Shown here: piece after piece, positions 1 to 8,227 of the stretch
Layout of the letters: each line of letters begins with the position of its first letter
Numbering within the stretch: position 1 is the stretch's first letter
Assembly (NCBI RefSeq): GCF_027627575.1
Contig: NZ_CP114065.1
Coordinates: 2,666,001 to 2,730,000, forward strand
Direction: 5' to 3'
Length of the DNA stretch: 64,000 nucleotides
Source: Kribbella sp. CA-293567
Lineage (GTDB): Bacteria > Actinomycetota > Actinomycetes > Propionibacteriales > Kribbellaceae
Notes under the pieces: generated by a model
Databases searched by the model: none
The model's input: the letters and a program-made list of their open reading frames with translations, nothing else
Told to the model about the DNA's origin: nothing
Translations under genes and position numbers: made by a program

Positions 1-602
1 TCTTCGCCAACCTCGTCCGCGGCCTGCCGATCGACGCCTCCCACGAGTTCACCGGCACCCTGGGGACGCTGCTCAACCCGTTCGCCCTGTTCGGTGGCGT
101 GGCCTTCACGATGCTGTTCGTCGCCCATGGCGCGATCTTCCTGGCCCTGAAGACGACCGGTGAGCTGCGGGCACGAGCCAACCGGACGGCCTCGGCGACG
201 GGCCTGATCGCGGCCGTGCTGGTGGTCGGCTTCCTGGCGTGCGCGCACGGACTGCGAGGCGACACCGAATCGGTGGCCGTCGCCGGGGCCGCCGCCGTCG
301 CGCTGGTCGCTGCGTTGGTCGCCAACAAACTCGGGCGCGAGGGCTGGGCGTTCGCCGGGACCGCGCTGGCGGTCGGATTGGGAGTCGCCTCGTTGTTCGT
401 GGCGATGTTCCCGGCGGTGATGCCCTCCACCCTCGATCCGGCGTGGAGCCTGACGGTCACCAACGCGGCGTCCTCGGCGTACACGTTGAAGGTGCTGACG
501 GTGATCGCGGCGATCTTCACGCCGCTGGTGATGCTGTACCAGGGCTGGACCTACTGGGTCTTCCGTCAGCGAGTCCGCGTCGAGACGGTGACAGTGCCGT
601 GA
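1..602 (+). CDS. cydB: Cytochrome bd ubiquinol oxidase subunit II, 5' truncated by window
   Basis: This is the C-terminal part of the integral membrane subunit II of the bd-type quinol oxidase, which reduces oxygen at high affinity. The open frame enters from the left edge (first full codon at 3) and ends at the TGA at 600-602. The roughly 200 visible residues contain several hydrophobic helices and the CydB-like stretch VRGLPIDASHEFTGTL near the left edge. The gene overlaps cydD by four bases (GTGA), so cydB-cydD-cydC are cotranscribed. The gene for subunit I is presumably just outside the window. The assignment rests on the fragment plus the following cydDC genes. Confidence 0.93.
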   Translation, partial: FANLVRGLPIDASHEFTGTLGTLLNPFALFGGVAFTMLFVAHGAIFLALKTTGELRARANRTASATGLIAAVLVVGFLACAHGLRGDTESVAVAGAAAVALVAALVANKLGREGWAFAGTALAVGLGVASLFVAMFPAVMPSTLDPAWSLTVTNAASSAYTLKVLTVIAAIFTPLVMLYQGWTYWVFRQRVRVETVTVP

Positions 603-2227
603 AGCCACTCGATCCGCGGTTGCTGCGGCGGGCCAGGAGCGCCCGGGTGTTCCTGGTCGCGTCGGTCGTGATCGGAGTGGCCACCGGGCTGCTGATCGTG
701 GTGCAGGCGGTGCTGCTCGCGCGGGGCATCACCGATGTGGTGCTGCGCGGCGAGGGGGTCGGTCAGGTCGCGTGGCTGCTGGTCGGAGTACTGGCCGCGC
801 GGGCCGTGCTGGTGTGGGTGCAGGAGGTGGTCGCTCAGCGGGCGGCGGCAGCGGTGAAGTCGACGCTGCGGCGGCAGGTGCTCGAGCACTCGCTCAAGCT
901 TGGACCTGCGTGGCTGAGTGGCGAGCGGAGCAGCGCGCTGACCACCTTGCTCACCAAGGGCCTTGACGACCTCGACCCGTACTTCGCGCGCTACCTACCG
1001 CAGTTGGTGCTCGCCTCGACTGTGCCGGCCGGTGTGGTCGGCTGGATGGCTACTGGTGACCTCATCGCCGCCGGGACGGTGGTGGTGACGCTGCCGCTCA
1101 TCCCGATCTTCATGGCGTTGGTCGGCTGGGCTACGCAGGCGCACAGCCGGCGGCGGCAGCACGCGCTCGCAGTACTGGCTCACCACTTCTCGGACGTGGT
1201 GGCCGGGCTACCGACGCTGAAGCTGTTCGGGCGAGCGAAGGGGCAGGTCGGCGCGGTACGGAAGGTGACCGACCAGCACAGAGCAGCGTCCATGAAGAGT
1301 CTGCGGCTGGCGTTCCTGTCGTCGTTCGTCCTGGAACTGCTGGCAAGCATCTCGGTGGCGCTCGTCGCGGTCGGTGTCGGGCTTCGGCTGATCGACGGCA
1401 AGCTCGGCCTGGAGACCGCGCTGCTGGTGCTGATCCTGGCGCCGGAGGCCTACCTGCCGCTGCGGCAGGTAGGTGCGCACTTCCACGCGAGTGCGGACGG
1501 GGTTGCGGCGAGCGAGGAGGTCTTCCGGGTGCTGGAGACATCGCTGCCCGAGCGGGGGGAGCGGACCGACGTGCCGGATCTGCGGGTGACTCCGCTGCAG
1601 TTGCACGACGTGACAGTGCGGTATCCGGGTCGGGACGAGCCTGCGTTGGAGAGCTTCGACCTGGAGCTGTCGCCGGGTGAGGTGGTTGCCCTTGCTGGGC
1701 CTAGTGGGGCCGGCAAATCCACTGTGCTGGCGGCGGTGCTCGGCTTCGTCGTACCGGAGCGTGGGGTGGTGGTGGCTGGTGGAACTGCTGCCGACGAGTT
1801 CGCCCCCGAATGCTGGCGGAAGCAGTTGGCCTGGGTGCCGCAGCGGCCGGGACTTCGGGTGGGCAGCATCGCGGACAACATCCGCCTGGGGCGCCCCGAA
1901 GCCACAGATGACCAGGTACTGCAGGCGCTGGCTGAGGCAGGTGCCTCGGAGTTGGACCCGGGACAAGCGGTCGGGGAAGGCGGCCAGTTGCTGTCGGGCG
2001 GCCAACGGAGGCGGGTAGCCCTTGCCCGCGCACTGGTGACGGGGGCGCCGGTGCTGTTGCTGGACGAACCGACAGCCGGGCTGGACGCAGAGGCGGAGGC
2101 TCAGGTGATCGGCCAACTGCGGGCCTCTGGGCGGAGCGTTCTGATGGTGGCGCACCGGCCCGCTCTGCTGGCTGCGGCGGACCGAGTGGTTCAGGTCGAG
2201 CGGGCGCGCGGGCTGGTGCCGGCATGA
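599..2227 (+). CDS. cydD: Thiol reductant ABC exporter subunit CydD
   Basis: CydD is one half of the heterodimeric ABC exporter CydDC, which moves cysteine/glutathione-type thiols out of the cytoplasm and is needed to assemble cytochrome bd. The 542-residue protein has an N-terminal six-helix membrane domain (about residues 15-300) and a C-terminal ATPase domain. Walker A (GPSGAGKST) is near residue 367, the signature LLSGGQRRR near 466 and Walker B LLLDEPTAGLD near 485. The GTG start at 599 is chosen because it overlaps the cydB stop and gives a family-length protein; upstream codons in this frame belong to the cydB shadow. The 3' end overlaps cydC by four bases. Confidence 0.93.
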   Translation: MKPLDPRLLRRARSARVFLVASVVIGVATGLLIVVQAVLLARGITDVVLRGEGVGQVAWLLVGVLAARAVLVWVQEVVAQRAAAAVKSTLRRQVLEHSLKLGPAWLSGERSSALTTLLTKGLDDLDPYFARYLPQLVLASTVPAGVVGWMATGDLIAAGTVVVTLPLIPIFMALVGWATQAHSRRRQHALAVLAHHFSDVVAGLPTLKLFGRAKGQVGAVRKVTDQHRAASMKSLRLAFLSSFVLELLASISVALVAVGVGLRLIDGKLGLETALLVLILAPEAYLPLRQVGAHFHASADGVAASEEVFRVLETSLPERGERTDVPDLRVTPLQLHDVTVRYPGRDEPALESFDLELSPGEVVALAGPSGAGKSTVLAAVLGFVVPERGVVVAGGTAADEFAPECWRKQLAWVPQRPGLRVGSIADNIRLGRPEATDDQVLQALAEAGASELDPGQAVGEGGQLLSGGQRRRVALARALVTGAPVLLLDEPTAGLDAEAEAQVIGQLRASGRSVLMVAHRPALLAAADRVVQVERARGLVPA

Positions 2228-3897
2228 GCAGCCTGGTGCACTTGGTGCGACCGGAGCGTGGGGCTCGGTGGCGGTTGGGCGTAGCCGTGGCGGCCGGCGT
2301 ACTGGCGTCCGGTTCGGCCATTGGGCTGCTGGCGACCTCCGCGTGGTTGATCACCGAGGCGGCGGCACAACCTCCGGTGCTGATCTTGCTGGTGGCGATC
2401 GTGGCGGTGCGAGCATTCGGGATCGGCCGCGGGTTCTTCCGGTACGTCGAACGCCTGGCTGCGCATGACGCTGCCTATCGGGTCCTGGGTGCCACCCGGT
2501 CGCGGATCACCGCACGGCTGGAGGAGCTGGCACCAGCCGGACTGACGTCAGTGCGGAGTGGTGACCTGCTGGCTCGGCTGCTGCTCGACGTGGACGCGGT
2601 CCTCGACCTATGGCTGCGGGTGGTGCTGCCGCTGGTAGTGGCGAGTGTGACCGCGCTGGCCACTGTTGCTCTCCTGGCGGTGTTGCTGCCGACAGCAGGC
2701 GCTGCGGTTGCAGTTGCGGTAGCACTCGCCTGCACGGTGGTGCCGTGGCTGACTGCCTACAGTGCCCGGCGGGCCGAGCGAGCGATCGCGGGCGATAGGG
2801 GAGAGGTTGCGGCGAGCGCGACGGAGACGCTGTTGACTGCTGCGGACCTGGTCGCCTTCAACGCGACAGACGCAGTACTGGCCTCCTTCGAGGCTGCTGA
2901 TGCGCGACTGGCAGCCGCTGAGCGGAGGTCGGCGTGGAGTGCGGGCCTAGGCAATGCCTTGCTCGTGTTGTGTGTGGGCGGCGGCAGCGTGGCTGGTCTG
3001 GTACTTGGCAGCGGCGCCGACATCTCGGGCCCTGTGTTCGCCGTGCTGGTGTTGACCCCGCTGGCGCTTGCAGATGCGCTGGGCGGCATCCCTGCGACAG
3101 CGCAGATTGCTACTCGGGTCAAAGCCTCTCTGACGCGCGTGCAGGACCTGCTGTCCACTGCAACGCCAGTTACTGAGCCGGACGAGCCTCACAAACTCCC
3201 GGCAGGACGCGATCTTGTAGTCAGCCATTTGAACGCCGGCTACGACAATCACCCAGTACTACGGGACGTCTGCCTGAGTGTGGCCGCCGGAAGCCGAGTG
3301 GTGGTGACCGGGCCGAGCGGCTCGGGCAAGAGCACCCTGGCCGCCGTACTGCTGCGCTTCCTAGAGCCCACCAGCGGCCGCGTGGCATTGGGCGGTATCC
3401 GGCTCACTGACCTCGCTGGAGACGACGTACGGAAGGTGATCGGCCTCCTGACGCAGGAGAGTCACGTCTTCGACACGAGCATCCGGGAGAACCTGTTGCT
3501 GGCGAAGCCGGGTGCCAGCGACCTGAGGCTCTGGAACGCGCTGTACCGCGCCCGGCTCGGTGAATTCGTCCACGGCCTCCCCGACGGCCTCGACACGATG
3601 GTGGGGGAGCACGGGGCGCGACTGTCCGGCGGAGAGCGGCAGCGGCTCGCCTTCGCCCGGCTGCTGCTCGCGGACCACGACGTACTGGTCCTGGACGAGC
3701 CCACCGAGCACCTGGACGAGGAGACCGGCCGCCAACTCCTGCAAGACCTGTACGCCGCAGCAGGCGACCGCACCGTCGTACTGCTGACACACCGCCCGGA
3801 GCTGGCTCCTCACGCAACGCAACCGCCACTCGTTCTTTCCGGCCGATGCTGCGTGAGGGGTGCTGGAAGCGCGCTCGGCGTCTGCCAAGATGGGTGA
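2224..3897 (+). CDS. cydC: Thiol reductant ABC exporter subunit CydC
   Basis: CydC is the second half of the CydDC exporter. The 557-residue protein has a membrane domain followed by an ATPase domain with Walker A GPSGSGKST near residue 361, signature LSGGERQRLAFARLL near 467 and Walker B LVLDEPTEHLD. It starts with an ATG that overlaps the cydD stop (ATGA). The last 20 or so residues, with three cysteines, do not look conserved and run into the ftsY promoter region. The stop overlaps a possible GTG of ftsY at 3894. Function follows from family and from the cydB-D-C order. Confidence 0.93.
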   Translation: MSSLVHLVRPERGARWRLGVAVAAGVLASGSAIGLLATSAWLITEAAAQPPVLILLVAIVAVRAFGIGRGFFRYVERLAAHDAAYRVLGATRSRITARLEELAPAGLTSVRSGDLLARLLLDVDAVLDLWLRVVLPLVVASVTALATVALLAVLLPTAGAAVAVAVALACTVVPWLTAYSARRAERAIAGDRGEVAASATETLLTAADLVAFNATDAVLASFEAADARLAAAERRSAWSAGLGNALLVLCVGGGSVAGLVLGSGADISGPVFAVLVLTPLALADALGGIPATAQIATRVKASLTRVQDLLSTATPVTEPDEPHKLPAGRDLVVSHLNAGYDNHPVLRDVCLSVAAGSRVVVTGPSGSGKSTLAAVLLRFLEPTSGRVALGGIRLTDLAGDDVRKVIGLLTQESHVFDTSIRENLLLAKPGASDLRLWNALYRARLGEFVHGLPDGLDTMVGEHGARLSGGERQRLAFARLLLADHDVLVLDEPTEHLDEETGRQLLQDLYAAAGDRTVVLLTHRPELAPHATQPPLVLSGRCCVRGAGSALGVCQDG

Positions 3898-3900
3898 TCG
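3886..3900 (+). promoter_or_regulatory. Possible -10 element for a leaderless ftsY transcript
   Basis: CAAGAT at 3886-3891, inside the end of cydC, lies 8 bases before the GTG at 3900, the spacing expected for a leaderless mRNA. No convincing -35 element is visible, so this is only a suggestion. Confidence 0.3.
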
Positions 3901-5093
3901 TGTCGACCACTCAGCTAGTCACCCTGCTCACCGACCAGGCCCTGATCGCGATCATCGCGGTGATCGCCGCTGTCCTGGTCGCCGGTACGGCCGGTCTGGT
4001 CGTCTCCAGGCGCCGCAAGGCGGAACTGCCCGCGGCGCAGAAGACCCCGGAGCTCGTCGAGCCGCAGGTCGGCGACGACGCCGAGGTACCGCGGGACACC
4101 CCGAAGCGGACGCTCGAGGACACCGAGCTGCCGCCGGAGCCCGCGGGCACCGCCACCGGGACGCTGGAGAAGCCTGAGTCCGCGCAGGGCAGGCTGGTCC
4201 GGCTCCGGGCACGTCTCGCCCGCTCGCAGGGCTCGCTGGGCAAGGGCCTGCTGGCGCTGCTGTCGCGCGACAAGCTGGACGAAGAGGCGTGGGAGGACAT
4301 CGAGACCACGCTGATCACCGCCGACGTCGGGGTGGCGCCGACGCAGGAGCTGGTCGAGAAGCTGCGCACCCGGGTCCGGGTCGAGGGCGTCACCGCCGAC
4401 CAGGCCCGCACCATCCTGCGCGAAGAGCTGATCGCGCTGGTCGACCCGACCCTCGACCGCTCGCTGAAGGCCGAGCGCAAGGACGGCAAGCCTGCCGTCA
4501 TGCTGATGGTCGGCGTCAACGGCACCGGCAAGACGACCACCGTGGGCCGGCTGGCCCGGGTGCTGATCGCCGAGGACAAGCACGTCGTGCTCGGCGCGGC
4601 CGACACCTTCCGGGCCGCGGCAGCGGACCAGTTGCAGACGTGGGGCGAGCGGGTCGGCGCACGGACCGTCCGGGGACCCGAGGGTGGCGACCCGGCCAGC
4701 ATCGCCTTCGACACGGTCAAGCAGGGCATCGAGGAGAACGCCGACGTCGTGCTGATCGACACCGCCGGCCGGCTGCACACCAAGACCGGTCTGATGGACG
4801 AGCTCGGCAAGGTGAAGCGGGTGATCGAGAAGACCGCCGAGGTGGACGAGGTGCTGCTGGTCATCGACGCCACCACCGGGCAGAACGGCCTGACCCAGGC
4901 GCGGGTCTTCGCCGAGGTGATCAACGTGACCGGTCTGGTGCTGACCAAGCTGGACGGGACGGCGAAGGGCGGCATCGTGATCGCCGTCCAGCGCGAGCTC
5001 GGTGTCCCGGTGAAGCTGGTCGGCCTCGGCGAGGGCGCCGACGACCTGGCCCCCTTCGACGCGGAGCAGTTCGTCGACGCGCTGCTCGACTAG
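3900..5093 (+). CDS. ftsY: Signal recognition particle receptor FtsY
   Basis: FtsY is the SRP receptor GTPase that docks SRP-ribosome complexes at the membrane. The 397-residue protein starts with a hydrophobic segment (about residues 7-30, followed by SRRRK) that would anchor it in the membrane, as in other actinobacterial FtsY proteins. An acidic linker follows, then the NG domain with G1 GVNGTGKTTT near residue 205, DTAGRLHTK, and TKLDGTAKGG. GTG at 3900 is preferred; GTG at 3894 overlaps the cydC stop and is the alternative. The gene ends tail-to-tail with the methyltransferase on the other strand, with the two stop codons overlapping in CTAG. Its GTPase partner Ffh is encoded at 22.3 kb. 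Confidence 0.96.
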   Translation: MSTTQLVTLLTDQALIAIIAVIAAVLVAGTAGLVVSRRRKAELPAAQKTPELVEPQVGDDAEVPRDTPKRTLEDTELPPEPAGTATGTLEKPESAQGRLVRLRARLARSQGSLGKGLLALLSRDKLDEEAWEDIETTLITADVGVAPTQELVEKLRTRVRVEGVTADQARTILREELIALVDPTLDRSLKAERKDGKPAVMLMVGVNGTGKTTTVGRLARVLIAEDKHVVLGAADTFRAAAADQLQTWGERVGARTVRGPEGGDPASIAFDTVKQGIEENADVVLIDTAGRLHTKTGLMDELGKVKRVIEKTAEVDEVLLVIDATTGQNGLTQARVFAEVINVTGLVLTKLDGTAKGGIVIAVQRELGVPVKLVGLGEGADDLAPFDAEQFVDALLD

Positions 5094-5860
5094 ACGCCCG
5101 GCCGGCTCTTCCTGGCCAGGTACAGCAGCGTGACGACGTCCAGGGTCACGGTCCCGGGCAGCACCGACCGGAGCTCGTCGAGCAACTCGTCGCGCTCCTC
5201 GTCGTCCAGGATCCGGTACGCCGACTGGGTGGTCAGGTAGGCGAGGTAGTCCTCCCGCGGCAGCTCACGCTCCGACACGTACCGCTCTTGCCGCTGCTCA
5301 CCGAACTCCGCTCGCCCGGCCAGCTCGGTCGCCGGCCAGATCCGCTGCGCGTCGTCGAGCGTCGGCAGGTCGTCGGCCGGAGCCAGTTCGTGGCCTTGCA
5401 GAATCTCCGCCACCTTTGCCCGTGCGCCGGCGTCAGCCAGTCGGTCGTGGTTCCAGAAGAGAGCCAGCGAGCCGCCCGGGCGCAGCAAAGCCGCAGTACG
5501 AGGCCAGCGGGTCTCTTGCTTCGTCCAGTGGAAGGCCTGGGCGCTGTAGACGAGGTCGAACTGCTCCTCAGGCTCGTAGGACTCCAGAGTCCCCATCGCG
5601 ATGTTCACCGCGAGGCCGGCCGCCCGCTGCCGCAGTACGAGGGCCATGGCGGGGTCCGGCTCCAGCGCCACGACCTGCACGCCGGTGGAGGCGACCGCCA
5701 TCGTCGCCTTGCCGGTACCGGCTCCGATCTCCAGAGCCCTGCCCGGCGCGGAGTAGCCGAGCAGGTCCTTGAACAGCTCCGCCGGATAGCCCGGCCGCAC
5801 CCGGTCGTACTCCTCTGCGACCTCGCCGAACGTCAACCCGCGTATTTTGTCTCCAGCCAT
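5090..5860 (-). CDS. Class I SAM-dependent methyltransferase
   Basis: This 256-residue protein has the Rossmann-type SAM-binding motif ALEIGAGTGKAT (about residues 42-53), an acidic residue at the end of the second strand (ALEPDPAM) and a motif IV region FDLVYSAQAFHW. The FHW motif is typical of the Methyltransf_11/UbiE-like group acting on small molecules. The substrate cannot be read from the sequence. The gene is convergent with ftsY, overlapping it by four bases, and lies 9 bases downstream of the DivIVA-like gene on the same strand, so it may be the last gene of the globin operon. A functional link to the globins is not shown. Confidence 0.85.
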   Translation of the reverse strand: MAGDKIRGLTFGEVAEEYDRVRPGYPAELFKDLLGYSAPGRALEIGAGTGKATMAVASTGVQVVALEPDPAMALVLRQRAAGLAVNIAMGTLESYEPEEQFDLVYSAQAFHWTKQETRWPRTAALLRPGGSLALFWNHDRLADAGARAKVAEILQGHELAPADDLPTLDDAQRIWPATELAGRAEFGEQRQERYVSERELPREDYLAYLTTQSAYRILDDEERDELLDELRSVLPGTVTLDVVTLLYLARKSRPGV

Positions 5861-5869
5861 GCGCGGAGC

Positions 5870-6457
5870 TTAGTTCTTGATGTCAGTCCACCACTCGACC
5901 TCCCCGGAGGCAGCGGGCTGCTCCGGTGTCGCGGGGGTGCGGGGCAACTGGCCCAGACGCTCCACCTGCTCGGCCAGGGCGTCCAGGACCGAGCGCAGCT
6001 GGACGTGCGCGACCTGGGTGAAGGTGCGGACGTATTCGAGCTCCGCTGCCTGAGCAGTGGTCGGCAACTGCTTCACGGCCGTCTCGACCGAGTCGTGCGC
6101 CTGCTTGAGTACGTCGCGCTGCTGGTGGCGTGCCGACTCGACCAGGTCCTTCGCGTACTGCTCGGCCTCCGCGACCAGGTTGTCGGCGATCTGCTGGGCC
6201 TGGCTGAGCAGGCCGACCGCGTGAGCCGTGATCTGCTCGCGCTGCGCGGCGTCCGGACTGGTGTTGCGCAGTCGCTCCACCTCGGCCCGGAGGTCCGCGC
6301 GGTCGGCGTCGGCGTACTCGATCTGACCTGCCAGCGTGGCCAGGTACTCCCGGACCTCGTCGGGGTCCACACCCTTGCGGCGGGTGGTGAAGGTCTGGTG
6401 CCGGATCGCGTTGGGCGACTGCGAAGGTCTGCGGGCAAACGGGTCTTCGGGTGTCAC
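5870..6457 (-). CDS. DivIVA domain-containing coiled-coil protein
   Basis: The 195-residue protein begins with a DivIVA-type N-terminal module (TTRRKGVDPDEVREYLATLA, about residues 25-44), followed by a long heptad-rich coiled coil (about 50-165) and a short tail. DivIVA/Wag31-type proteins mark curved membrane and organise polar growth in actinobacteria. This one is shorter than Wag31 and sits in an unusual context: its ATG overlaps the flavohaemoglobin stop by four bases, so the two are translationally coupled. It may be a specialised scaffold rather than the essential polar DivIVA. There is no membrane helix or signal peptide. Confidence 0.8.
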   Translation of the reverse strand: MTPEDPFARRPSQSPNAIRHQTFTTRRKGVDPDEVREYLATLAGQIEYADADRADLRAEVERLRNTSPDAAQREQITAHAVGLLSQAQQIADNLVAEAEQYAKDLVESARHQQRDVLKQAHDSVETAVKQLPTTAQAAELEYVRTFTQVAHVQLRSVLDALAEQVERLGQLPRTPATPEQPAASGEVEWWTDIKN

Positions 6458-7593
6458 TGCTGGCCCCCTGCCGAGGTCGTGGTCCCGAAGGACTCGATGA
6501 GGATGTCTGCGGCCGGCGTACCGGCTCCGGTGAGCTCATCGACGGTGTGGGCCACCATCGCCGGAGAGCCGCACACCAGCGCCGTGTGCCCGTTCCAGGG
6601 GCCCTGTTCGGCGGCCACCGAGCCGACCAGACCCCGTAGACCCGGGTACGACGCGTCGTCGGACACCACAGGGGTGTAGTGGAACCAGGGCCGTTGGGTG
6701 AGCCTGGTCAGCTGCTTGTGTTCGTAGAGGTTCCAGGGCATCCGGACGCCGTGGAACAGGTGCACCATCGGGATGTCGGCCGCGTCGGTCCGCCGGTCCA
6801 GCTGTTCGAGCATCGCGCGCAGTGGCGCGAGCCCGGTGCCACCGGCGACCATCAGCAGGCTCCGGCGGCCGTTCTCCGGCAGCTTCAGGGTGTTGCCGAC
6901 GGGGGCGCCGAGCCGGACCGGGTCACCCTTCTTGAGCGACCGCACCGCGGGTCCGCTGACCTGCCCGCCCGCCACCAGGCCGATGTGCAGCTCGATCGAG
7001 CCGTCCGGCCGGGGAGCGTTCGCCGGACTGTAGTAGCGCCAGCGCCGCGGCCGGTAGGGGATCTCGAGCGCGACGGACTGCCCGGGCACGTACGGCAGCG
7101 GTTGCTGCGGGCGGATCTGCACGATCGTCACGTCCATCGTGCGGCGGTCGACGCCGAGCACCTCGCCCGGCCACCAGGCCGGTGTCTCCTCCGCCGACTC
7201 TTCGGCCGCCTGGACCATGACGGTCGCCACCAGGCCGTAGGCCTCGGCCCAGTCGGCAGCCAGCTCGGAGGTCCAGGCCGCGCCGAGGAAGTGCTGCAGG
7301 GTCGCCAGCAGCGAGGCTCCGACCGCCGAGTAGTGCTCGGCGATCACCGAGAACCGCCGGTGGTCCCGGCCGAGCTGCTGCAGGAACGGCACCACCTCGT
7401 CGAGCTGGCTCGCGTTGCTGACCACGGCGCCCAGCGCGCCGACGAGCTTGTCGCGCTGGGCGGCCATCGAGACCGGGAACATCTCCCGGACCTCGGGATG
7501 GGAAAGGAACAGGTGGGAGTAGAAGAACAGCGGTACCTCGTCACCGGCCTTGGCGACCAGGGCCCAGCTGTTCTTCAGCGCTGCCGGATCCAT
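6454..7593 (-). CDS. Flavohaemoglobin-type globin/oxidoreductase
   Basis: This 379-residue protein combines a globin domain (about 1-140) with a ferredoxin-reductase-type FAD/NAD domain, the architecture of Hmp. Visible globin features are the B10 tyrosine in FFYSHLFLSHPEVREMFP and the proximal histidine region DHRRFSVIAEHY. The FAD-binding motif is RRWRYYSP and the NAD-binding motif is MVAGGTGLAPLRAML. Hmp enzymes oxidise nitric oxide to nitrate with NAD(P)H and oxygen. It is 6 bases downstream of a truncated haemoglobin gene and overlaps the DivIVA-like gene, so this looks like one nitrosative/oxygen stress operon. The gene symbol is withheld because actinobacteria have several Hmp subgroups. 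Confidence 0.88.
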   Translation of the reverse strand: MDPAALKNSWALVAKAGDEVPLFFYSHLFLSHPEVREMFPVSMAAQRDKLVGALGAVVSNASQLDEVVPFLQQLGRDHRRFSVIAEHYSAVGASLLATLQHFLGAAWTSELAADWAEAYGLVATVMVQAAEESAEETPAWWPGEVLGVDRRTMDVTIVQIRPQQPLPYVPGQSVALEIPYRPRRWRYYSPANAPRPDGSIELHIGLVAGGQVSGPAVRSLKKGDPVRLGAPVGNTLKLPENGRRSLLMVAGGTGLAPLRAMLEQLDRRTDAADIPMVHLFHGVRMPWNLYEHKQLTRLTQRPWFHYTPVVSDDASYPGLRGLVGSVAAEQGPWNGHTALVCGSPAMVAHTVDELTGAGTPAADILIESFGTTTSAGGQQ

Positions 7594-7599
7594 CCCGGG

Positions 7600-7983
7600 T
7601 CAGGGCGCGGTGACGATGTCGTCCTGCGTCGCGCCGAGCGCCGCCACCACCCGCTGGGTGATCTCGGCCGGCACGCTGTGCGCCTCCAGCGCGGCGACCA
7701 GGTGGTCCACCACCCGGCCGAAGTCCGCGCCGGTGATGCCGCGGCCGCTGTGCGCCTGCGCCAGGTCGGCGCCCTCGTAACTGACCGGGCCGCCCATCAC
7801 CTGCGAGACGAGCTGTACCTGGTGGCGTTTCAGCCTGGCCAGGTCGGTGTCCGCGAAGTACCCGACCAGCTGTGGGTCCGCGAGAACGCTTTGGTAGAAC
7901 AAATCCACCACCGATGAGATCGCGCCGGCGCCACCCACGGCGGCGTAGTCGCTGATCTCCGGAATCTCTACGTGCTCAACCAC
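7600..7983 (-). CDS. Group I truncated haemoglobin
   Basis: The 127-residue protein matches the 2-over-2 truncated haemoglobin fold: YAAVGGAGAISSVVDLFY at the N-terminus, a central LARLKRHQVQLVSQVMGGP and AHSGRGIT with the likely proximal histidine. Group I (GlbN-like) members bind oxygen and NO, and the M. tuberculosis protein is an NO dioxygenase. GTG at 7983 is preferred because GGGAAGG lies 7 bases upstream; a TTG at 7989 is also in frame. The adjacent flavohaemoglobin could serve as reductase. This is the first gene of the minus-strand operon and is divergent from the ECF sigma gene. Confidence 0.88.
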   Translation of the reverse strand: MVEHVEIPEISDYAAVGGAGAISSVVDLFYQSVLADPQLVGYFADTDLARLKRHQVQLVSQVMGGPVSYEGADLAQAHSGRGITGADFGRVVDHLVAALEAHSVPAEITQRVVAALGATQDDIVTAP

Positions 7984-8120
7984 GAGCAAACCTTCCCAGA
8001 TGTGGAATCGATCCCCGAGCGGACCGATCCGAACACCTGTGGTGGGTCGAGGTCAAGTTGTCATCCGACTTCTGGAAGTATCCGTTCGTAAACTGTTCGT
8101 GACGTTGACAATCCGGTCCG

Positions 8121-8174
8121 GGTTGGCCAACCTTGGCGACCGGGCCAACGCCCGAAGTGGTTGCCTGAGGCAAC
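8121..8174. promoter_or_regulatory. Inverted repeats in the globin/ECF sigma divergent intergenic region
   Basis: A perfect 12-bp palindrome GGTTGGCCAACC (8121-8132) is followed by TTGGC/GCCAA arms (8133-8137, 8144-8148) and a third inverted repeat GTTGCC-TGA-GGCAAC (8160-8174). They lie between two divergent starts (7983 and 8228) and are candidate operator sites. No known regulator consensus was recognised. Confidence 0.4.
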
Positions 8175-8227
8175 GGCAAGCGGGATTTTCGGTTGTGGGC
8201 GAGAACACTTCGGGGTAAGGGTTGAGC

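Noticed and set aside
4289..6679. 796-residue plus-strand frame
   Set aside because: It is a composition-driven shadow of ftsY and of the minus-strand methyltransferase, DivIVA-like and flavohaemoglobin genes.
8000..8218. 72-residue frame before the ECF sigma gene
   Set aside because: It covers the palindromic intergenic region, has no ribosome-binding site and no recognised family.
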